Assembly (NCBI GenBank): GCA_947652735.1
Contig: CANTEG010000006.1
Span: 93,904-157,903, forward strand
Source of the DNA: an uncultured Lachnospiraceae bacterium
Lineage (GTDB): Bacteria > Bacillota > Clostridia > Lachnospirales > Lachnospiraceae
DNA length: 64,000 nt
Direction of reading: 5' to 3'
This document shows, one piece after another, positions 28,174-38,151 of the stretch (positions are counted from its first letter, which is position 1; the number at the start of each line of letters is the position of its first letter). A program made the translations under genes and the position numbers. A model generated the notes under the pieces. That model worked only from the letters and a program-made list of their open reading frames with translations, did no database searches and was not told the origin of the DNA.

Positions 28174-30066
28174 ATGATTAAATTGCTTGACCAGACAACG
28201 ATAGATAAGATAGCTGCGGGGGAGGTTATTGAACGTCCGTCATCAGTTGTCAAGGAGCTTTTGGAAAACTCTATAGATGCGGGTGCTTCTGCCATAACGG
28301 TTGAGATAAAGGAGGGCGGACTTTCCTTTATCAGAGTGACGGATAATGGCTGCGGAATACCGAAGGAGCAGGTTAAAACCGCATATTTGCGCCATGCTAC
28401 AAGTAAAATCGAGACGGTAGATGACTTATCTTATATTACATCCTTAGGTTTTCGGGGAGAGGCACTTTCCACAATTGCTGCCGTGTCACAGTGTGAGATG
28501 GTAACAAAAACGGCAGGCTCTATAACAGGTGTAAAATACGTTATAAACGGAGGCGTTGAGGAGGACCTTAAGGAGATTGGTGTTCCTGAGGGGACAACAA
28601 TAGTTGTAAGAAACCTGTTTTACAATACTCCAGCAAGAAAAAAATTCTTAAAGTCATCCATGACTGAAGCTTCCTATATCGCTGATTTGGTTCTACGGAT
28701 TGCACTGTCACATCCTGACATTGCTCTGAAGCTCATTGTGAATGGTCAGTCCAAGATAAGCAGCTCAGGAAACGGAGATTTAAAAAATACGATTTATGAG
28801 CTGTTCGGAAGGGATATCACATCCAATATTATGGAGGTAAGCTACGAGGATAGCGAAATCAAAATCGGTGGGTACATTGGAAAGCCTTTTATCGCAAGGG
28901 GAAACAGAGGGCTGGAAACCTATTTTATCAACCGCAGATTTATCAGGAGCAACGTGGTAAACAGGGCAATTGAGGAGGGTTACAAAACATTTGTCATGCA
29001 GCATAAATTCCCGTTTACCGTGCTTTATATTGATTTGCCAACAGATAAATGTGATATCAATGTGCATCCGACCAAGATGGAATTCAAATATGATAATGAA
29101 AAGCAGTTGTTTGAGACCATAACCCATACAATCAGGGATGCCTTAAATGGAAAGGAAATTATTCCGAAAGAAGTATCTTACGAAAAAGCAGCGGAGCCTG
29201 TGGCAAAAAAACAAAAACCTGCGGAGCCGTATGAAGTCAACAGGCGGGAAAATCATACTCCTAAGCCGGACATAAGAGCAGGAAAATACAGTCCGACATA
29301 TAAGATACTGGAATCTTTAAAGAAAAACGGAGAAAATCTTAAGCCAAGTGAAGAAACAAAAACGGAGATACCAAATTATGCTGAGCAGATTGAAAACTCG
29401 GTGATGCGGGATAAGGGTGTGCAGTATACTACATCAGCCAACAGGCAGACAAGTATGTTTGATGATGATTTTCTTACACAAAAAGCAAGGGCAAAGCACA
29501 GGATTATCGGACAAGTATTTGGTACATACTGGCTGATGGAATATGAAAACAATCTTTATATCATGGACCAGCATGCAGCCCATGAAAAGGTCAAATATGA
29601 GGAACTCATGAGTACCCTTAAGGGACGTGAAGTTTTATCACAGCAGCTTATGCCGCCTATGGTGATTACGGTTACATATGCAGAACGGCAGGCAATCCTT
29701 GACCATTACGACATGTTTATGAAAATAGGCTACGATATTGTGGAATTTGGCGGAAATGAGTTTAAAATCAATGCAGTACCGTCAAATATTTACGGAATAC
29801 ACGGAAGACAGATGTTTATGGAATTTGTCGGTTCACTGATTAATAATTCAGGATATGTAACAGATGATGTTTTTATCAAAAAGCTTTCAACAATGGCATG
29901 TAAGGCAGCAATCAAGGGTAACACGCAAATCAGCCTGCCTGAAGCAAATGCCCTGATTGAAAAGCTGCTTAGCTTAGAGAATCCTTATACATGTCCCCAC
30001 GGAAGACCGACTATTATATCCATAAGTGAACAGGAGCTTGAAAAAAAATTTAAAAGGATTGTATAA
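28174..30066 (+). CDS. mutL: DNA mismatch repair protein MutL (endonuclease type)
   Basis: A 630-residue protein with a GHKL ATPase domain (ENSIDAGA, DNGCGIP, LGFRGEAL) at the N-terminus and a C-terminal dimer domain. The C-domain carries the DQHAAHE...E metal motif (D465 to E476) plus ACKAAIKG and CPHGRP, so this is the nicking type of MutL found in bacteria without MutH. A variable linker of about 120 residues separates the domains. Confidence 0.96.
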   Translation: MIKLLDQTTIDKIAAGEVIERPSSVVKELLENSIDAGASAITVEIKEGGLSFIRVTDNGCGIPKEQVKTAYLRHATSKIETVDDLSYITSLGFRGEALSTIAAVSQCEMVTKTAGSITGVKYVINGGVEEDLKEIGVPEGTTIVVRNLFYNTPARKKFLKSSMTEASYIADLVLRIALSHPDIALKLIVNGQSKISSSGNGDLKNTIYELFGRDITSNIMEVSYEDSEIKIGGYIGKPFIARGNRGLETYFINRRFIRSNVVNRAIEEGYKTFVMQHKFPFTVLYIDLPTDKCDINVHPTKMEFKYDNEKQLFETITHTIRDALNGKEIIPKEVSYEKAAEPVAKKQKPAEPYEVNRRENHTPKPDIRAGKYSPTYKILESLKKNGENLKPSEETKTEIPNYAEQIENSVMRDKGVQYTTSANRQTSMFDDDFLTQKARAKHRIIGQVFGTYWLMEYENNLYIMDQHAAHEKVKYEELMSTLKGREVLSQQLMPPMVITVTYAERQAILDHYDMFMKIGYDIVEFGGNEFKINAVPSNIYGIHGRQMFMEFVGSLINNSGYVTDDVFIKKLSTMACKAAIKGNTQISLPEANALIEKLLSLENPYTCPHGRPTIISISEQELEKKFKRIV

Positions 30067-30074
30067 ATTTAAAA

Positions 30075-30098
30075 TCATGTTCCATTAATTGGACATGA
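30075..30098. other. Inverted repeat between mutL and miaA
   Basis: A TCATGTTCCA/TGGACATGA stem with one bulged base, followed by an A-run rather than T-run on the plus strand. It is unlikely to be a plus-strand terminator. Confidence 0.25.
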
Positions 30099-30136
30099 AA
30101 AAAACACATTTTAGATTTATATTATAGAGGATATTT

Positions 30137-31090
30137 ATGGATATTATGAAAAAGCCGCTTGTGATTATAACAGGACCTACGGCAGTTGGTAAAACAGAGC
30201 TTTCGATAGAGCTTGCAAAAAAAATAAACGGTGAGATTATATCGGCAGATTCCGTTCAGGTATATCGGCAGATGAATATTGGCTCAGCTAAGATAACCAC
30301 GGAGGAAATGCAGGGGATACCACATCATCTGATTGATATATTAGAGCCTGATGAAGCATTTAATATTGCCTTGTTTAAAGAGCTTTGCTGTAATGCCATA
30401 AAGGATATATATGGCAGGGGAAAAATCCCGGTAATTGTCGGTGGAACAGGATTTTATATACAATCGGTTGTATATGATGTTGCTTTTGAGGATACAGCCG
30501 TAGATGATATAAGGAAAAAATATGAGTTTCTACATAAGGAACATGGTTCTCTTTATATACATAATCTTCTAAAAAATGTTGACCCAAAATCTGCAGACAG
30601 TATACATCCCAACAATTATAAAAGGGTAATACGTGCACTGGAATACTATGAGCAGACAGGAGAAAAAATATCCGGGCACAATGAATCACAAAGGCAAAAC
30701 GACTCTCCATACAATTTCGGATATTTTGTTCTTAACTGTGACAGGCAGCTTTTGTATGACAGGATAAACAAAAGAGTTGATTTGATGCTGGAAACAGGGC
30801 TTGTGGACGAGCTTATATTTTTGAAGGAAAAATATAAGGTAAACAGGCAGATGGTTTCTATGCAGGCGTTAGGTTACAAAGAAATACTTGATTATTTGGA
30901 CGGACAAATTAGCCTTGATGAGGCGGTATATCTTATCAAGCGGGACACAAGACATTTTGCCAAAAGACAGCTTACGTGGTTCCGCCGTGAACGGGAAGTT
31001 ATATGGGTGGATAAGGATGCCCTTTCGGGTATTGACAATCAGCTCAATTTTATTATGGATAAATTATCAGAAAAAAACATTATTGAATGA
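30137..31090 (+). CDS. miaA: tRNA dimethylallyltransferase
   Basis: A 317-residue enzyme that adds the isopentenyl group to A37 of tRNAs reading U-starting codons. It has the P-loop GPTAVGKTE, the SADSVQVYRQM substrate motif, and VGGTGFYI. The ATG at 30137 follows GAGG; an in-frame ATG 9 bases later is possible. It supplies the substrate for MiaB. Confidence 0.95.
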   Translation: MDIMKKPLVIITGPTAVGKTELSIELAKKINGEIISADSVQVYRQMNIGSAKITTEEMQGIPHHLIDILEPDEAFNIALFKELCCNAIKDIYGRGKIPVIVGGTGFYIQSVVYDVAFEDTAVDDIRKKYEFLHKEHGSLYIHNLLKNVDPKSADSIHPNNYKRVIRALEYYEQTGEKISGHNESQRQNDSPYNFGYFVLNCDRQLLYDRINKRVDLMLETGLVDELIFLKEKYKVNRQMVSMQALGYKEILDYLDGQISLDEAVYLIKRDTRHFAKRQLTWFRREREVIWVDKDALSGIDNQLNFIMDKLSEKNIIE

Positions 31091-31102
31091 CAGGAGGCAA
31101 CA

Positions 31103-32392
31103 ATGTCACAGGATTTAATTAGGAAGTATTATATAGATAATGGAATCAATGAAAAGGTTTATGATTTTTGTAATCAGATTGAAGAAAGCTTAAAGGACAG
31201 ATTTGACCGTATAGATAAAATGGCAGAGCTGAATCAGATTAAGGTAATAAAAGCAATGCAGGGTGCAAAACTGGCCGAACAACATCTTTACGGTACAACA
31301 GGGTATGGATATAACGACAGCGGCAGAGAAGCTGTTGAGGAAATATATGCAAAGGTTTTTAAGACGGAAGACGCTCTTGTGAGACAACAGATTACATGTG
31401 GTACACATGCCCTTTCCATTGCACTTTCAGGGAATTTGCGTCCGGGAGATGAAATTCTTTCACCTGTGGGACGGGTATATGATACTTTGGAGGGTGTTAT
31501 CGGTATAAGGGAGAGCAAAGGCTCGCTTGCGGAGTATGGAATTACATTCAATAAAGTAGATTTACTGCCAAACGGTGATTTTGATTATGAAGGAATTAAA
31601 AATGCCATCAATGAGCGGACAAGACTCATAGAAATACAGCGTTCCAAGGGCTATGAGACAAGACCTACCCTTTCGGTTGAACAAATTGGTGAACTTATTT
31701 CCTTTATAAAGGGAATTAAACCTGATGTTATATGTATGGTTGACAACTGCTACGGTGAATTTGTTGAGGCGATTGAGCCGTCGGAGGTGGGAGCAGATAT
31801 GGTTATAGGTTCCCTCATAAAAAATCCGGGCGGCGGTCTTGCACCGATAGGCGGATATATTTGTGGCACGAAAGAATGTGTGGAGAATTGTGCTTACAGG
31901 CTGACAACGCCGGGACTTGGCAAGGAGGTTGGTGCCTCCCTTGGTGTGACGCGAAATATTGCACAGGGACTTTTTCTTGCACCTGCGGTTACTGCCGCGT
32001 CCTTAAAAGGAGCAATATTTGCTTCAAATATATATGAGAAACTGGGCTTTAAGACCATTCCTGACAGCAGGCAGGAACGATATGATATTATACAGGCGGT
32101 TGAATTTGGAAAGCCTGAGCTTGTCTGTGCCTTTTGTGAGGGAATACAGGCAGCCGCACCTGTTGACAGCTTTGTTACTCCGATACCTTGGGATATGCCG
32201 GGATATGACAGTCAGGTTATTATGGCGGCTGGTGCGTTTGTCTCAGGTGCCTCAATAGAGCTTAGTGCAGATGCTCCGATGAAAGAGCCTTATGCCGTGT
32301 ATTTTCAGGGAGGACTTACATATCCCCATGCAAAATTCGGTATTATGATGTCGCTGCAAAAAATTGTAGAAAAAGGACTTATTGTATGGTAG
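31103..32392 (+). CDS. YnbB-like PLP-dependent lyase (aluminium resistance/methionine gamma-lyase fold)
   Basis: A 429-residue PLP enzyme of the family once named aluminium resistance protein (Met_gamma_lyase fold). Typical features are the GTTGYGYNDSGR motif, TCGTHALS and the likely PLP lysine in GSLIKNPGGGLAP. In B. subtilis ynbB lies near miaA and an hflX-like gene, matching this context. Its true substrate is not known. AGGAGG precedes the ATG. Confidence 0.85.
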   Translation: MSQDLIRKYYIDNGINEKVYDFCNQIEESLKDRFDRIDKMAELNQIKVIKAMQGAKLAEQHLYGTTGYGYNDSGREAVEEIYAKVFKTEDALVRQQITCGTHALSIALSGNLRPGDEILSPVGRVYDTLEGVIGIRESKGSLAEYGITFNKVDLLPNGDFDYEGIKNAINERTRLIEIQRSKGYETRPTLSVEQIGELISFIKGIKPDVICMVDNCYGEFVEAIEPSEVGADMVIGSLIKNPGGGLAPIGGYICGTKECVENCAYRLTTPGLGKEVGASLGVTRNIAQGLFLAPAVTAASLKGAIFASNIYEKLGFKTIPDSRQERYDIIQAVEFGKPELVCAFCEGIQAAAPVDSFVTPIPWDMPGYDSQVIMAAGAFVSGASIELSADAPMKEPYAVYFQGGLTYPHAKFGIMMSLQKIVEKGLIVW

Positions 32393-32423
32393 ACTAGACA
32401 AAGAATTTATTTGGAGGTAGCAT

Positions 32424-32684
32424 ATGGCTGGAGCTGTAAACAAAAGTAAATGGGCTTTTTTACTGATATTACTTAGTGGAATTGTGCTTGGTGGTTTTAT
32501 CGGATATTTGTGTCGTGGAATAAGCTGGCTTAGCTGGCTTAATTTTGGTCAGACATTTGGGCTTTCATCGCCTATCGTACTTGACCTTGGGATACTTGTC
32601 CTTACATTCGGACTTACAATAACAATCAATATAGCAAGTATTATCGGCATAATTATTGGTATAATTATATATAAGGTTCTGTAA
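32424..32684 (+). CDS. DUF4321 small membrane protein
   Basis: An 86-residue protein with two hydrophobic segments (about 9-29 and 52-84). The layout and the N-terminal GIVLGGFIGYL pattern fit DUF4321 of Clostridia, often found next to radC or the mre genes. Function unknown. TTGGAGGTAG precedes the ATG. Confidence 0.75.
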   Translation: MAGAVNKSKWAFLLILLSGIVLGGFIGYLCRGISWLSWLNFGQTFGLSSPIVLDLGILVLTFGLTITINIASIIGIIIGIIIYKVL

Positions 32685-32721
32685 ATGATTTCCTTGCACC
32701 CCGGAGAGGTGAAAGGAATTT

Positions 32722-33414
32722 ATGAATAATTTAATAAAAGATATTGCTTGCTGTGAACGGCCATATGAAAAGGCAGTTTTATATGGTATCGAATCACTCA
32801 GTGATGCGGAGCTTGTTGCTGTTATATTGAGAAATGGTACGCGTGATACAAGCTCTGTCGATTTGGCCAACCGGATACTAAATGCCCATTTTTACCATAA
32901 GGGGCTGAATGGGCTGAATTTTTTACGCAGGAAGGAGCTTACGTCCATTAAGGGTGTGGGTGATATAAAGGCAACGCAGCTTTTAGCCGTTGCCGAGCTT
33001 GCCAAAAGAATGAACACGGGCAGGTTAAGAGAGGATGTTACATTTTCAAGTCCGAAATCTATTGCCGGATATTTTATGGAAAAATGTAAATATGCAACAA
33101 AGGAACAAACGTATCTTATGCTTTTTTCCACTGCACATATGTTAATTAAGGAACTTCTTATGTCAGAGGGGACAGTAAATTATGCAATAATTTCTCCGCG
33201 TGAGATATATATAGAAGCACTAAAATATGAAGCTGTATTTATGATACTTGTACACAATCATCCTTCGGGAATACCGGAGCCAAGTGATGCGGACATTGAA
33301 GCTACAAGAAGAATATGCGAGGCAGGAATGCTCGTTGGCATACATTTGTCAGATCATATTATAGTGGGAAACAACTGCTACGTCAGTATGCTTGAGAGAG
33401 GAATATTAAAATGA
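32722..33414 (+). CDS. radC: RadC-family JAB-domain protein
   Basis: A 230-residue protein with a helix-hairpin-helix part (LTSIKGVGDIKA) and a JAB/MPN domain whose JAMM-type motif is HNHPSGIPEPSDAD. The name comes from a mis-mapped E. coli mutant; the biochemical role is unclear. The stop overlaps mreC by 4 bases (ATGA), so the two are coupled. Confidence 0.9.
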   Translation: MNNLIKDIACCERPYEKAVLYGIESLSDAELVAVILRNGTRDTSSVDLANRILNAHFYHKGLNGLNFLRRKELTSIKGVGDIKATQLLAVAELAKRMNTGRLREDVTFSSPKSIAGYFMEKCKYATKEQTYLMLFSTAHMLIKELLMSEGTVNYAIISPREIYIEALKYEAVFMILVHNHPSGIPEPSDADIEATRRICEAGMLVGIHLSDHIIVGNNCYVSMLERGILK

Positions 33415-34259
33415 GATTCGACTCAAAAAGAGATATAAGCCCTAAGTATCTGCTTTTGGTACTTACAATCATATGTGTTGTTTTGCTTGTTATGTCATAT
33501 TTTGCAAGCGACAGCATTCTCATAATAAAAAAATATACAAACAAGTTTATCGTGCCGATTCAAGACAGTATTAATTCTATCGGTCTCTGGACAGATGATA
33601 AGCTGGAAAATTTACAGGAAATAGAAAAACTTACCGAGGAAAATGAGGCATTAAAGAGAGAACTTGAGGAGGCAAAAAGTACAATAACCACATATCAGGG
33701 GAAGCTGGATGAGCTTACAACCTTAAGATTGTTATATTCTCTTGATGAAAATTATCCTGAGTTTCACAAGACGGTTGCCCATGTATTTGCAAAAGATTCA
33801 ACGTCGTGGTTTTCAACCTTTTACATTGATAAGGGAACAAAGGATGGACTTTTTACAGGTGCCAATGTTATGGCGGGAGACGGTCTATGCGGTATTATAA
33901 TTGAATGCCAGGATGAATATGCAAAGGTAAGGGCAGTCATAGACGACAGTTCGAAAATCAGTGCAAAGATAATGCCGTCAAATGCACTTTGCTCCGTTGA
34001 GGGAAGCCTAAGCCAATATCAAAACGGTTACCTTGTGGCAACAGATATTGATAAGGACGCGGCTGTTTCTGTGGGAGACAAGGTGGTGACATCCCATATA
34101 TCAGAGCGTTATCATCAGGGGCTTACTGTAGGTTATGTGGCGGAGATTGCACTTGACTCAAACAACCTGACCATGACTGCATACATTACACCGACTGTGG
34201 ATTTTTCCAATATTGATGCAGTTTTAATTATCACAGATACGAAGAAAACAATAAATTAG
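33411..34259 (+). CDS. mreC: Rod-shape protein MreC
   Basis: A 282-residue protein: membrane segment about 17-36, coiled coil about 68-105 (EEIEKLTEENEALKRELEEA style), then a beta-rich extracellular domain. MreC links the cytoskeleton to the PBP2-RodA wall synthase. It directly follows radC, where mreB usually stands in Firmicutes; mreB is absent here. Confidence 0.93.
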   Translation: MRFDSKRDISPKYLLLVLTIICVVLLVMSYFASDSILIIKKYTNKFIVPIQDSINSIGLWTDDKLENLQEIEKLTEENEALKRELEEAKSTITTYQGKLDELTTLRLLYSLDENYPEFHKTVAHVFAKDSTSWFSTFYIDKGTKDGLFTGANVMAGDGLCGIIIECQDEYAKVRAVIDDSSKISAKIMPSNALCSVEGSLSQYQNGYLVATDIDKDAAVSVGDKVVTSHISERYHQGLTVGYVAEIALDSNNLTMTAYITPTVDFSNIDAVLIITDTKKTIN

Positions 34260-34270
34260 CAGAGGTAAAC

Positions 34271-34771
34271 ATGATACGTGCTATTTCGTTAACAATATTA
34301 ATAGTAATAAATTTTGTTCTTCAGTCAACGATTTTTGGTTTCCACAATCTTGGAAGTATAACACCCAATTTGTTGCTGATACTTACAATGTCATTTGGTC
34401 TTATGAGAGGACGTAAGGAGGGGATGCTGATAGGATTTTTCAGTGGTCTGCTGGTGGACAGTTTCTTTACCCCTGTACTTGGACCGTATATGTTTTTGTA
34501 TATGATAATCGGCTATGTAAACGGATTTTTCCACAAAAATTACATGGTTGAAGATGTATTACTGCCTCTGATTGTTATTATAATTGACGACTTTTTCTTT
34601 AATACGGTTGTATATCTGGTTTCTTTTTTACTAAAGAACCGACTTGAATTTGGAGTTTTTTTTACGAGGGTAATATTGCCCGAAATGCTTTGTACGGCAC
34701 TTCTCACTATTATTGTGTATAAAATATATGTGTTTATAAATAAAAGGTTAAAACGAAAAGAAGAGAGCTAA
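34271..34771 (+). CDS. mreD: Rod-shape protein MreD
   Basis: A 166-residue membrane protein with about five or six segments and the typical NLLLILTMSFGLMRGRKEG loop. It acts with MreC in the elongasome. It lies 11 bases after mreC and 5 bases before the PBP2 gene. Confidence 0.92.
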   Translation: MIRAISLTILIVINFVLQSTIFGFHNLGSITPNLLLILTMSFGLMRGRKEGMLIGFFSGLLVDSFFTPVLGPYMFLYMIIGYVNGFFHKNYMVEDVLLPLIVIIIDDFFFNTVVYLVSFLLKNRLEFGVFFTRVILPEMLCTALLTIIVYKIYVFINKRLKRKEES

Positions 34772-34776
34772 TTGAA

Positions 34777-37614
34777 ATGTCAATACTGCGTGAAATATTT
34801 ATATCAATAAAAGAAATCATACTTGACTTTGTAAAGCACAGATTATTTCCTGTAACCGTGCTTGTTATTGTTATGTTTTTTATCCTTGTAAGGAGACTTT
34901 TTGCACTTCAGATAGTCGAGGGGCAGGAGCATATGGAAAACTTCATATACAAGACAGAAAAAACACTGACAATAGAATCGGTACGTGGAAATATCTTTGA
35001 CAGAAACGGTAAGCTGCTTGCATACAATGAGCTGTCTTATTCTGTTGTATACAGTAACAACAACAACGTGGAGACAAAGGCAAAGGAGCTTGGAATATCT
35101 GAGGCAGAGCTTAGAAACCAGATTGTACACAGGACAATACAGATACTGGAATCAAATAATGATCGTCTGTTTGTTGATTTTCCGATACAGCTTACGACAT
35201 CAGGCAGCTATGAATTTACAATTTATGAAACCCAGCTTGAAAACTTTAAGAAGGATGTGTATGGGGCAAATTCCTTTGACAGCCTGACTGATGAGCATAA
35301 AAATGCCACGGCAGAAGAAATTGTGGAATATCTTTGTACAAAAAGGTTTGAGATATCTGACAAATATTCTAAGGAAGAACAGCTTAAAATTTTAGCCTGC
35401 CGCTATAAGCTTTGGCAGAACCGTTTCCAGCAGTATATGCCTGTCACCATAGCGTATGATATCAGTGAAGCAAGCAACGCGGCAATTACTGAGTACTGTG
35501 ACGAGCTTCTCGGTATGGAGGTTGCAGTAAAGTCATTACGGCGTTACAACGATGCAAAATATTTTGCCCATATTATAGGCTATATCGGAGCAATATCTGA
35601 TACGGAGCTTTCTGATTACAACTCAAAATATACGGGGACAAGCAGATATACTGCAGAGGATATCGTTGGAAAAACGGGAATAGAACAGTATTGTCAGGAA
35701 TACTTAAGAGGTACAAGAGGATATGAGACAATGTATGTTGATAACCTTGGAAAGGTTATTGAAAATGTTAAAACCGTTCCTGCCTCAGCAGGAAATGACG
35801 TATACCTTACCATAGATGCAGATTTGGAAAAATATTGTTATGACACGTTGGAGAAAGAAATAGCATCCATAATACTTTCAAACCTGACCCCAGAGCTTTA
35901 TGTGACCCCGACAGAAAACTCGCAGATATCCATATCAGAGGTATATTTCGGGTTATTTAATAACCATTATATTGTTATGGATAAAATGCAAAGAGCAGAT
36001 GCATCTGATGTTGAAAAAAGCGTATATTATGCATTTACGACGAAAAAGGATACGATAATAAGTCGAATTGATGCAATATTGACTACGGAATTTACACCGC
36101 TTCATTCTTTAGATACAAGCTATCAGGATTATATGGAGTATATATGTGAAATGTTAAGTGCCAACGGCGTTATGAAATCCTCTATAATTGACCGTAACAG
36201 CACGGAATTTAAAGCATATGTAAACAACCAGACATCTCTTGCGGAATTCTTGCAGTATCTGATTAGTGTTGAGGCAATCGATATTGAATTGCTTGAGGTG
36301 GAGAGTGATTATTATGACTCTGACGAGGTATATTCGATTTTATGTGAGTATATTGTAAAATGTCTGAGAGAGGACACAGAATTCGACAACGAAATAATCA
36401 AAGGTATGATACAATCAGCAGAAATATCAGGTGCAACGGTAATAGACCTGCTGTATGATCAGGGGATTTTGGACAAGAATAACGATAAGGAATATGCAGA
36501 ATATAAAGGCGGAGCGTATGGTCCTTATGAGTTTTTCATAAAGAAGCTTCAAAATCTTGATATTACGCCTGCCATGCTTGCACTTTCGCCATGCTCGGGT
36601 GCAGTAGTAGTAACGGATGTAAATACCGGAGATGTACTGGCAATGGTAAGTTATCCAAGCTATGATAACAACTATCTTACCAATGAAATTAATGCCGAGT
36701 ATTATAATAAGCTGTTGAAGGATGAAACAAGACCTATGTATAACAGGGCAACACAGCAAAGAACTGCGCCTGGTTCTACATTTAAGGTTCTGTCTTCGGT
36801 TGCAGGTTTATCAGAGGGCGTAATAGATACATCAACAAGCTTTCTCTGCTATGATGTGTTTGACAAGATTGACCCGTCGCCTAAATGCTGGTACAACTAT
36901 GGACACGGATATTTAAGTGTTGAGGGTGCGATTGCCGCATCATGTAATATGTTTTTTTACAATGTGGGATATAACCTTGCCCTCAATGAAAAAAATCAGT
37001 ATGTAGACTCTTATGGATTGGAACGATTGGCAAAGTATACGAAAAAGTTTGGACTTTCCGAGGTTTCCGGCGTTGAGATTCCTGAGATAGAGCCGGTTGT
37101 GTCAAATAATGACTCTGTCCGTAGCGCAATTGGACAAGGTAGAAATTCCTATGCTCCGATTCAGCTTGCAAAATATATAACTGCGGTGGCAAACAGCGGA
37201 ACCTGCTATAATCTTACACTGATTGACAAGGTTACTGACTATGAGGGAAACATTGTAATGGAAAAGGAGCCTGAAGTATATGACACAATAGATTTAAGCG
37301 AATATAACTGGAATACAATTCACTCGGGCATGAGGCAGGTTGTTACATCCTATGGTGATATTGTAAAAAGGCTTGATGTTGCGGTAGCAGGAAAAACAGG
37401 AACTGCACAGGAGAGCGAAGTTGGAAGAAACCATGCACTTTTTGTGTCGTATGCACCATATGATAACCCAGAGGTTGCCATAACCTGTGTTATTCAAAAT
37501 GGTTTTTATTCCGGTAACGCAAGAGAGGTTGCCGGCTTTATATATGCATATCTGTATGACCCTGAAAAGCTTGTCAATGCTCATATGAGCGGAGACAATG
37601 TAGGTGGAGATTAA
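34777..37614 (+). CDS. Penicillin-binding protein 2 (class B transpeptidase) with a large insertion
   Basis: A 945-residue class B PBP that cross-links peptidoglycan during elongation with RodA. It has one membrane segment (about 22-44) and a pedestal domain. The transpeptidase motifs are intact: S667-x-x-K670 (GSTFK), S722-C-N724 and K873-T-G875 (KTGTAQ). About 245 residues (360-605) are inserted between the linker (LTIDADLEKY) and the start of the transpeptidase fold (SGAVVVTDVNTGD); they are acidic and of unknown role. Typical PBP2 is 600-700 residues. The mreCD and rodA context supports an MrdA/PbpA assignment. Confidence 0.9.
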   Translation: MSILREIFISIKEIILDFVKHRLFPVTVLVIVMFFILVRRLFALQIVEGQEHMENFIYKTEKTLTIESVRGNIFDRNGKLLAYNELSYSVVYSNNNNVETKAKELGISEAELRNQIVHRTIQILESNNDRLFVDFPIQLTTSGSYEFTIYETQLENFKKDVYGANSFDSLTDEHKNATAEEIVEYLCTKRFEISDKYSKEEQLKILACRYKLWQNRFQQYMPVTIAYDISEASNAAITEYCDELLGMEVAVKSLRRYNDAKYFAHIIGYIGAISDTELSDYNSKYTGTSRYTAEDIVGKTGIEQYCQEYLRGTRGYETMYVDNLGKVIENVKTVPASAGNDVYLTIDADLEKYCYDTLEKEIASIILSNLTPELYVTPTENSQISISEVYFGLFNNHYIVMDKMQRADASDVEKSVYYAFTTKKDTIISRIDAILTTEFTPLHSLDTSYQDYMEYICEMLSANGVMKSSIIDRNSTEFKAYVNNQTSLAEFLQYLISVEAIDIELLEVESDYYDSDEVYSILCEYIVKCLREDTEFDNEIIKGMIQSAEISGATVIDLLYDQGILDKNNDKEYAEYKGGAYGPYEFFIKKLQNLDITPAMLALSPCSGAVVVTDVNTGDVLAMVSYPSYDNNYLTNEINAEYYNKLLKDETRPMYNRATQQRTAPGSTFKVLSSVAGLSEGVIDTSTSFLCYDVFDKIDPSPKCWYNYGHGYLSVEGAIAASCNMFFYNVGYNLALNEKNQYVDSYGLERLAKYTKKFGLSEVSGVEIPEIEPVVSNNDSVRSAIGQGRNSYAPIQLAKYITAVANSGTCYNLTLIDKVTDYEGNIVMEKEPEVYDTIDLSEYNWNTIHSGMRQVVTSYGDIVKRLDVAVAGKTGTAQESEVGRNHALFVSYAPYDNPEVAITCVIQNGFYSGNAREVAGFIYAYLYDPEKLVNAHMSGDNVGGD

Positions 37615-37641
37615 TCAAAATCATATTGAGGTGATAAGTAT

Positions 37642-38151
37642 TTGAACAATTGTCCCGTTATTGTCAAGGGTAATAACGTGGGAATTAGAATTATTATGGA
37701 TGAAACAGCGTCAATGGAGCTTATTAAGGATGAGCTTTTAAAACGCTTTGGCACAAAAAAACAATACTGTGAAAATAATAATCCGATTCAAGTTACCTTT
37801 GAAGGAAAAATGCTTACCAAGGAGGACAAGGAAGAAATTATTTTTCTTTTACAAAATACAGGGCTAAATATTCAATCTAAAAAGGAAATAGAAGAAATAG
37901 AAGATACCCACGATGAAGAAGACACTGTACCAAATGATAAGGATGGACTGTTTTATATTGGTAATATAAAAAACGGTCAGTCTCTCGAAGCAAAGGAGAG
38001 TATTGTTATTATTGGCGATATCGAGTATGGAGGCTTGGTAACATCAGAAGGAAACGTTGTAGTCATAGGACATATAAACGGCGAGGTTCTTTCAGGATGT
38101 GGAGGAAGGGAAAATACTTTTGTTTATGGCTTATATCAGGAGGGGTATTAA
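37642..38151 (+). CDS. minC: Septum-site determining protein MinC (short form)
   Basis: A 169-residue inhibitor of FtsZ assembly, started by TTG with GAGGTGATAA upstream. An N-terminal domain of about 80 residues is followed by the beta-helix MinC_C domain (GNIKNGQSLEAKESIVIIGD...GNVVVIGHINGEV). It ends about 30-50 residues earlier than usual MinC, soon after GCGGRENTFVYGL, so the last strands and the tail are missing. Its stop overlaps the minD start (TAATG). Either a natural short form or a C-terminal truncation. Confidence 0.85.
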   Translation: MNNCPVIVKGNNVGIRIIMDETASMELIKDELLKRFGTKKQYCENNNPIQVTFEGKMLTKEDKEEIIFLLQNTGLNIQSKKEIEEIEDTHDEEDTVPNDKDGLFYIGNIKNGQSLEAKESIVIIGDIEYGGLVTSEGNVVVIGHINGEVLSGCGGRENTFVYGLYQEGY

